In this document: positions 56,277 to 62,000 of the stretch, piece after piece
Layout of the letters: every line of letters begins with the position of its first letter
Position numbering within the stretch: position 1 is the stretch's first letter
Source of the DNA: Symbiodinium natans
Taxonomy: Eukaryota; Sar; Dinophyceae; Suessiales; Symbiodiniaceae
DNA: 62,000 bases
Assembly: GCA_905221605.1 (NCBI GenBank)
Contig: CAJNDS010000054.1
Coordinates: 1 to 62,000 of the forward strand
Reading direction: 5' to 3'
Translations under genes and position numbers: made by a program
Notes under the pieces: model-generated
The model's input: the letters and a program-made list of their open reading frames with translations, nothing else
What the model was told of the DNA's origin: nothing
The model's database searches: none

Positions 56277-56721
56277 GGGGATCGTCGGGGTGTCTTACGA
56301 GGTACTTGGTGGGGCTGAGTGGCTTCGGTCGGCCGTGCCTGTGCTTGACTCATAGTGCACTGGGTCAAGTTAGCCGAATCTCTGGATACCGTTGAACCCC
56401 AAACCCCAAAACCCAAACCCCAAACCCCAAAGCCCAAACCCTAAACCCTAAACCCTAAACCCCAATTCGAAGATTTGCACCGCTTGCAGTGGACAACTTG
56501 ATGTGTCACTTGTTGGAGTTTGAGAGGTTTTTCCGTGCGTGCCGCTCGTCACTGGGCGGCGCTGGCATTCTCGGATGCCTGTGATGTCCTAAACCCTAAA
56601 CCCCAAACCCTAAACCCTAAACCCCAAACCCCAATTACTGCTACCAGCAGACATGCCTCCGGCATCCTCCGGCTTCCCCGGAAGCCCGGTTTGTTGCAGA
56701 ATCGCATGCGGCCCACGTCAG
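56277..56721 (+). CDS. Exon cluster 17, function unknown
   Basis: 56277-56355 (GIVGVSYEVLGGAEWLRSAV...) after CTTCAG. 56356-about 56396 (HWVKLAESLDTVE) after CATAG. 56473-56580 (FAPLAVDNLMCHLLEFERFF..., donor GTGATG) after CGAAG. 56651-56721 (CLRHPPASPEARFVAESHAA or an alternative frame) between CAGCAG and GGTTTTGG. The third is the most convincing. Confidence 0.52.
56396..56465 (-). repeat. Telomeric-variant array (CCCCAAA/CCCTAAA)
   Basis: Five CCCCAAA-type units then CCCTAAA; a second mixed array is at 56590-56636. Confidence 0.9.
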
Positions 56722-56808
56722 GGTTTTGGGTTTAGGGTTTAGAGTTTAGGGTTTGGGGTTTAGGGTTTAGGGTCAGACTCCCTCAACATCTTTGTTTGGG
56801 GCAATACT

Positions 56809-56914
56809 TTGGGATATTCCTCCTTAAACTAACAGCTCCTCAATTAGGGGTTACAGTATAGTGCGCCCCCCTATTATAATCCCGGTTAAGGACTGTTGGT
56901 GAAAGGGGGAACAT
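56809..56914. mobile_element. Foldback element family A between direct repeats
   Basis: TTGGGATATTCCTCCTTAAA... and ...TTGGTGAAAGGGGGAACATC. ACATCTTTGTTT...ACTTTGGGAT occurs at both 56788-56815 and 56911-56940. Confidence 0.75.
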
Positions 56915-56939
56915 CTTTGTTTCGGGTTATACTTTGGGA

Positions 56940-57392
56940 TTACTGTAGGGCTTTTAAGGTAGTTGTAAGTAGGGTTGTAAGTATATAAGGCAACTTATGA
57001 CATATCAGGGCACTTGTGACTTGTTCGGCTTCTGGGTTTACGGCCCCCCGGATTGGCCCGGAAATGTAGAAAGCTTGCTACTGTAGGCCCTAAACCCTAC
57101 CCCAAACCCCAAACCCCAAACCCTAAACCCCAGACTCCCCTTATTTAACTCCCAGGTTACTCTCGGGTCTAGTCCTGTAGATGAACCCCGAACCCCATCC
57201 TAAGCCGTCAACCCTCAACCCTAAACCCGAAACCCACGAGCCTGAACGCTCTGCTAGCCCTAAACCCTAAACCCTCCACCCTCAACCGTCAACCCTAAAC
57301 CCTAAACCCAAGGGCCTAAACCCTCCACTAGCCCTAAACCCTAAACCCTCAACCCTAAACCCTAAACCCAAGAACCCTCCAAGCCGACGAAG
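56940..57392. other. Stretch of telomeric variants and element fragments
   Basis: A family G fragment (56953-57025), CCCCAAA/CCCTAAA blocks (57103-57135, 57234-57370) and a family E right end (57140-57172, ...TACTCTCGGGTCTAG). No exon could be fixed. Confidence 0.6.
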
Positions 57393-57738
57393 GTTTCGGG
57401 ACATGCGGCTGCCGCACTCCCTTGGCGAGGCCCCGATTTGGGCCCGCGGCCCCAGGATTCTTATTGGGGATCCAGTTTTTCTTTCCTGGTACAGGGTTTA
57501 GGGTTTAGGGTTTAGGGTTTAGGGTTTAGGGTTTAGGGTTATGGGTTATTAGGGTTTAGGGGAGAAATGAGTAACCCAATAAAAGGCCCTGGTGCCATGG
57601 CGCCCCCTGAACCCTAAACCCTAAACCCTAAACTCTTAAACCCCCTGAACCCTAAACCCTAAACCCTGAATCTGGGTTTCCAATCCCAAGGTGCCTTTGT
57701 TCGAAGAAGTGTCGCACGTGCAGGGTTTCTTGGTGTGA
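57393..57738 (+). CDS. Exon cluster 18, function unknown
   Basis: 57393-57495 (FRDMRLPHSLGEAPIWARGP then RILIGDPVFLSWY), exactly 34 codons from CGAAG to AGG|GTTTAG. 57560-about 57612 (GEMSNPIKGPGAMAPPEP, acceptor from a telomeric TTTAG). 57691-57738 (VPLFEEVSHVQGFLV, stop TGA at 57736) after CCAAG. Confidence 0.55.
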
Positions 57739-57975
57739 GGTCTCTAGGGCTCTAGGGTTTTGTAGGGATTTAGGGTTGAGAGTAAGGGACCATGTAACTA
57801 CCCCAGTTCGACCCTAAATCCTACACCCTAACCCCTAAACCCTAGCGCCTAGGGGAGCTTGAGCCCAAAAAAACCTGAAACCCTCGACTGAAATTCCCAA
57901 GACCCCCGAACTCCTCCGAACTCCTCAGCCCTGAAACATTAAAGGGAGCGCGGCTCTTTGTGAGGACCCTAAACC

Positions 57976-58088
57976 CTTGGTAGCCCAGTGATACACGTTT
58001 ACCCTTCTTTTTGGTTCAAGGTTCCGTTATCAAGTAACCAAGCGAAAGAAGGGTGCCCTTATTATAACATGGCTCCTGGGCTCCCAAG
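57976..58088. mobile_element. Foldback element family F, complete
   Basis: CTTGGTAGCCCAGTGATACA... and ...GGCTCCTGGGCTCCCAAG; starts and ends with GT/AG placed as for an intron. Confidence 0.82.
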
Positions 58089-58154
58089 AACCATAAACCC
58101 TAAACCCTGAATCCTAAACCCTGAACCCTGAACCCTGAATCCTAAACCGTTAAG

Positions 58155-58705
58155 CTACGTCGCACTTTATGAGGATAGTCTGGAGAAGAAGGGCTTCATC
58201 GACAACCACCGGCCATCAGCAGAGTACAGATGGGGGCCGCGGCCTTTGCTTGGGGTTTAGGGTTTAGGGTTTAGGGTTTAGGGTGTAGGGTGTAAGGTGT
58301 AGGGTTGAGGGTTTAGGGTTTAGGGTTTAGGGTAAGCTCGAGTCCCAGTTCTATTGCGGTATCTTTGAGTCTTTGGGTGAACAATCTTGCCTTTTTGACC
58401 GCACTTGCACTCATGAAGCTCCTTAGGCCCTCTAAAATTTGACCCTATACACCCTAAACCCCAAACCCTCAACCCTAAACCCCAAACCCTACTGTTGAGC
58501 TTCGGTGGTGCGATGCTCCGTGGCAGGAAGTGCTCGCATGATGTGCGGCTCCGCATTCTGGGAGAGTTCGCAAGTACAGAACAACCTAGCTGTTTAAGGT
58601 TTAGGGTTTAGGGTTTAGGGGTAGCCGTGCTATGTTTGGGCCTAGAATGTAGGTGATTGACGGCAAAGTGTGGGCTGCATGGGCCCAAAACGTCTATTCC
58701 ATAGA
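58155..58705 (+). CDS. Exon cluster 19, function unknown
   Basis: 58155-58254 (YVALYEDSLEKKGFIDNHRP...) from TTAAG to GGG|GTTTAG, 33 whole codons. 58331-58426 (GKLESQFYCGIFESLGEQSC..., acceptor TTTAG). 58500-58598 (FGGAMLRGRKCSHDVRLRIL...) from TTGAG to AAG|GTTTAG. 58653-58705 (VIDGKVWAAWAQNVYSID) after TGTAG. These are strong exons with telomeric donors or acceptors. The third contains a basic and helical stretch. No family is recognised. Confidence 0.6.
58255..58330 (+). repeat. Telomeric array (TTTAGGG)n filling an intron
   Basis: About 11 units between exons 58155-58254 and 58331-58426, with GTTTAG at the left edge and TTTAG at the right edge. Confidence 0.88.
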
Positions 58706-59060
58706 CCCTAAACCCCCTAAACCCTGCTGCAAACCCCCTAAACGCCCTAAACCCCCTGAACCCGCTGAACCCCCCAAACCCCCTAAACCCCCTAAACCCC
58801 CAAACTCCCTAAACCCCCCAAACCCCCTAAACCCCCAAACCCCCCAACTCTTAAACCCTAAACCCTAAACCCTAAACCCTAAACCCTAACCCTAAACCCT
58901 AAACTCCAAACCCCAAACCCCAAACCCCAAACCCTAAACCCTAAACCCTAAACCCTAACCCTAAACCCTAAACCCTAAACCCTAAATCCTAAACCCTAAA
59001 CCCTAAACCCTAAACCCTAAACCCTCAACCCTAAACCCTAACCCACAACCCTAAACCCCT
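58688..59060 (-). repeat. Long compound telomeric array
   Basis: About 370 bp: CCCCTAAA and CCCCCAAA units first, then CCCTAAA with CCCCAAA and CCCTAA variants. Largest telomere-like block in the window. Confidence 0.93.
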
Positions 59061-59075
59061 TGAACCAATATCAAG

Positions 59076-59684
59076 GATCAGCCGGCGGCCCGTGGACGTC
59101 TGGAGCTTGGAGCATCGGTGTCCCAAATTGTGGTGTAGGGTTTAGGGTTTAGGGTTTAGGGTTTCGGGTTTAGGGTTTCAGGCTTAGTGTTCAGAGTTAG
59201 CTTGGAATTGTTCCGTAGTAGTCATAAACATTATGTTGTACTAGCAAGAATCAGATAAGAGCCAAGCTGAAGAACCAGGATGAAAGCCAGGATGAAGAAC
59301 ATCACCCAAATGGGACAGGTATAGCTGCTCACGCTTAAGAAGATTCCGGCCATCTTCAAGTGGGTTCTGATTGATTTCAGTCGGGTTCTTGTTTCGGCAT
59401 TAGATCCATGCAAGTTCGAGTACGTTCTTCAATAGCTCCTCGGATGGAATCCCCCCCCCCCCCCCGTTCATCGGGGTTCTGCAAATTTTAGATCTCTCTT
59501 GATTTGATTTGCATGTCACAATTCGCTTCCAAGCAGAGTCCAGAAGCAGGTCTTTCGCGGTGCAAGTCTATTTGAACGAAGAAAGATGAGCACTCCACAC
59601 ATTATTGCTGGGAGAAAGTACATTCATATTCTTGTACCCTGTCACTATCAGATGAAAGTAATTGAAATATCCATCCGACCGTGA

Positions 59685-59724
<40 letters not shown>

Positions 59725-59922
59725 GCAAAAAAGGGTATTCAAGAAATATGCAAAATCAACAAGTCGAATAGTATACACCATCAGGAGCTGCAAGAGTATC
59801 ATAGACAAATGGCAGACATGAACCCGAAGCCCGCAGCCCTAGCGAACCCAGCGGCTTCGGGTTCCGAGCAGGGAGGCGGGCCTTCGATACCTTATTGCGT
59901 AGAGTCCCCTACAGCGTGGTAG
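59076..59922 (+). CDS. Exon cluster 20, function unknown
   Basis: 59076-59117 (DQPAARGRLELGAS, 42 bases AG to GT). 59260-59318 (AKLKNQDESQDEEHHPNGT, acidic, AG to GT). 59340-59435 (KIPAIFKWVLIDFSRVLVSA..., stop at 59433). 59492-59549 (ISLDLICMSQFASKQSPEA, AG to GT). 59567-59684 (LFERRKMSTPHIIAGRKYIH..., stop at 59682). 59726-59922 (KKGIQEICKINKSNSIHHQE..., Ala/Gly/Pro-rich C-terminus, stop TAG at 59920). The region 59180-59725 is more AT-rich than its flanks. The last exon follows a (TA)n microsatellite whose TATAG end is the acceptor. Confidence 0.5.
59685..59725. repeat. TA microsatellite, probable intron core
   Basis: TGTATATATATA...TATATATAG between two open exons. Confidence 0.8.
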
Positions 59923-60006
59923 GGGATGTAAGCCCAAGTCCTAGCCCTAAACCCTGAACCCTAAACCCTAAACCCTCAACCCTCAACCCTAAACCAAAAC
60001 CCTAAG

Positions 60007-60828
60007 TCGAGCCCGAGGTTTGGGATCTGGTCCGCCGAGACTTGCTCCTTGATATCCGTGAAGGCTGGCTCTCAACCGAATCGCTTGCGCAGTTCTCCAG
60101 GGTTGAGGGCTTCAATGAGGGTTTAGGGTTTAGGGTCTAGGGGTTTAGGGTTTAGGGATATACCCCATCCGAATTAAAGGTCCCATACATCAGAAGCCTC
60201 TACAGGAGGTTAGGGACCATATTAAGGGCCCATGAAACTGGCCCAAGACTTTTCAGGGCTTCGGGGCCTTAAGCCCAACAGCTAGGGGCCCTTTAGTGTG
60301 CTGCACGGTAAGATTGAGTCTACTGCAGCGGATGAGTTTCTGGTCCTGTGCTGAAGGCTACATAGTTGCTGCGCGCCTCCTCTATGACAAGAGCTTTGCA
60401 GATCCAACGGAAGAGGACGCCTGTTGCGGGGTGGAACCGGGGCATAGGGGATTGGAGATGATTTTCTCAAGCATTCCTTGTAGATCTGGCTTCTCCGGGC
60501 TCCGTAAACCCTTTGCCTTTCGGTCTTGGCTAAACTAGTGGCTCAAGAAATGTCAACATGAGCTGTTTGTTCTTGCTGCGCTGTGCATTGAGGCATCGAT
60601 GGTCACGAAAGTCCGATAGTCATTGCAGCTGCAATGGCGGTGACTGGGCAGACCTCTCTCCCTAAATCCTACACCCAAACCCTAAACCCTCATGCCCGGA
60701 AGATATCTTGCACAATGGCACCTGGAGCCGGAGGCTACCGAAGAAGAGTTCATCTCAGTCACTGATCACAGACAGGGTGCAGAAAGCTGCTGCGCTCAGC
60801 CAGCGTCCCGAACACAGTCGAAAGCAAA
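60007..60828 (+). CDS. Exon cluster 21, function unknown
   Basis: 60007-60120 (EPEVWDLVRRDLLLDIREGW then LSTESLAQFSRVEGFNE), among the best exons, from CTAAG to G|GTTTAG. 60329-60538 (RMSFWSCAEGYIVAARLLYD... CCGVEPGHRGLEMIF..., stop TAG at 60536) after CTGCAG. 60692-about 60828 (MPGRYLAQWHLEPEATEEEF..., ATG 60692) runs into a CCCCAAA array. Helical, charged protein; no domain recognised. Confidence 0.58.
60163..60244. mobile_element. Foldback element family C, short copy
   Basis: AAAGGTCCCATACATCAGAA... and ...AGGGACCATATTAAGGGCCC. Confidence 0.65.
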
Positions 60829-60830
60829 AC

Positions 60831-60948
60831 CCCAAACCCTAAACCCCAAACCCCAAACCCCAAACCCCAAACCCCAAACCCCAAACCCCAAACCCCAAAC
60901 CCCAAACCCCAAACCCCAAACCCTAAACCCTAAACCCAAACCCTAATT
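60831..60948 (-). repeat. Pure CCCCAAA array followed by CCCTAAA
   Basis: About twelve consecutive CCCCAAA units (60838-60922), then three CCCTAAA/CCCAAA units. The GGGGTTT form replaces TTTAGGG here. Confidence 0.93.
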
Positions 60949-61018
60949 GTCCATAAGCCTGAATGGTCCAGGAGCCGAACGACATCCTCATGTTCTGCTA
61001 TTTGCTTCAGTGCCCCCA

Positions 61019-61335
61019 ACCCCAAAACCCAAACCCCAAAATAGGGTGTAGGGTTGAGGGTTTAGGTTTTAGGTTTTAGGGTTAGAACTTAAGGGGAAAA
61101 AGGGGACCCCTGGAAGGGACCCCTGGAACCGTAACCTAAACCACCCCTAGGGTCCACCCTTTAGTCCCTTGATAAACCCTAAACCCTAAACCCTAAACCC
61201 CAAAGCCCAAACCCTACAGAAAAAAAAAAAAAAAAAAAAAAAAAAAACAAAACCCTGCCGACTCGGGAGATGGCGGGTCGAACGCCAGCTTGGTAGCTGG
61301 GTAGGTAGCCTTTAACCATTTCAGGTATAAGAGAA

Positions 61336-61373
<38 letters not shown>

Positions 61374-61400
61374 ATATATATATATATGTATGCCTACAAG
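61019..61400. other. Repeats, no supported gene
   Basis: CCCCAAA and TTTAGGG fragments, CCCTAAA array 61172-61214, poly-A 61218-61246 and a TA microsatellite 61338-61392. A possible exon at 60974-61018 (MVQEPNDILMFCYLLQCP) precedes it. Confidence 0.6.
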
Positions 61401-61446
61401 AATTGAAAGCTGCACCTTTGCTGGCCAGGTGTGCTCAGCAACTAGG
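61401..61446 (+). CDS. Short exon, function unknown
   Basis: LKAAPLLARCAQQLG between ACAAG and GTAGGTTT, where a family G fragment with telomeric units (61447-61530) begins. Confidence 0.42.
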
Positions 61447-61589
61447 GTAGGTTTACAAATACCCATGAACCCTAAACCCAAAACCCTAAACCCTAACCCT
61501 ACTTACAACTACCCCTGCAACTCCAAGTACAAGACCCCCCAAAGCACCTGGGAGGTTGAACATTTTTGTTGTTGACTTTCTTGCGGTTC

Positions 61590-61740
61590 GCTTTGTTGCT
61601 TCTTGGGTTTCTTCTTGAGTTTATCATGTTTTTTCTTCTTGGGTTTCTCTTGGGTTCTCTTGGGTTATCATGAGTTTCTCTTGGGTTTCTCTTTGGTTTC
61701 TCTTGGGTTCTTCGTGGGTTTCTTCTTGGGCTTCTTGCCT
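61590..61740. repeat. TTTCTCTTGGG minisatellite
   Basis: About eleven 12-14 bp units of TTTCTCTTGGGTT/TTTCTTCTTGGG. Confidence 0.85.
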
Positions 61741-61776
61741 TTAGGGTTTAGGGCTTTGGTTTTTAGAAAGCTGCAG

Positions 61777-61870
61777 GTACCTGTTTGACGTCAGCATTGA
61801 AGCCATCAACGGCTTCGCGCGGGTCATGCAGAAGCTGTGCCCACCATTCCAAAAGGCAGATAGCCGATAG
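61777..61870 (+). CDS. 3' exon, function unknown
   Basis: After CTGCAG: YLFDVSIEAINGFARVMQKL then CPPFQKADSR, stop TAG at 61868. Clear protein-like helix. Downstream to the window end nothing is recognised. Confidence 0.58.
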
Positions 61871-62000
61871 CGGGTTTGATCTGCTGTGTTTTGGGCACGT
61901 GCTTGCATAATTAGTTTCGAAGAATATTCGACATACCCCTTGGGGCATACCCCTAAAAGAAATTGACGAGTTTAGTGATTTTTCTTTTTATTCTCCCTAT

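Overview
This window looks like nuclear DNA of a dinoflagellate, most likely a Symbiodiniaceae or Suessiales relative. The grounds are: hundreds of TTTAGGG/CCCTAAA units in short interstitial blocks; many tiny exons whose introns start with GT, GC or GA and end in AG; a C3H zinc-finger gene of a type common in dinoflagellates; an ORF1 plus EN-RT-RNase H LINE; and a retro-inserted cDNA that starts with the 3' end of the dinoflagellate spliced leader. TTTAGGG is also the telomere unit of plants and chromerids, so the assignment is an inference. There is no prokaryotic gene organisation.
Layout: 1-5290 holds small exons among telomeric blocks. 5319-12657 is a near-intact LINE with perfect target-site duplications, sitting inside a short inverted-repeat element. 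12878-13875 holds the last exons of that gene or the next. 14494-28355 is a chain of exon clusters, foldback elements, telomeric arrays, G-tracts and one AT-rich island (24090-25060). 28507-30230 is a retroposed spliced-leader cDNA. 30435-38419 holds more exon clusters, ending in a phase-consistent 3' gene end at 38419. 38640-45612 and 45909-52622 are a tandem duplication of about 7 kb carrying a C3H zinc-finger gene. 52831-61870 is the densest exon region. Every exon I support is on the + strand, as expected of unidirectional dinoflagellate gene arrays, although I searched + more thoroughly than -.
How it works together: the unexplained sequence between telomeric blocks is largely exon, and the sequence between exons is largely short (80-170 bp) inverted-repeat elements of about ten families, labelled A-K here. 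Several of these are themselves complete introns. The tandem duplication gives the proof: two elements present in copy 1 and absent from copy 2 interrupt codons of the same zinc-finger exon, are flanked by 4-bp duplications, and are removed exactly by GT-AG or GC-AG splicing. One of them carries telomeric repeats in its loop. The TTTAGGG array also reads as G|GTTTAG (donor) and TTTAG|G (acceptor), and many exons end or begin exactly at such arrays. The window therefore appears to show introners, some loaded with telomeric repeat, building the introns of ordinary genes.
Exon coordinates are read by eye from open frame, codon character and splice signals. Gene-to-gene boundaries and functions are mostly unknown.
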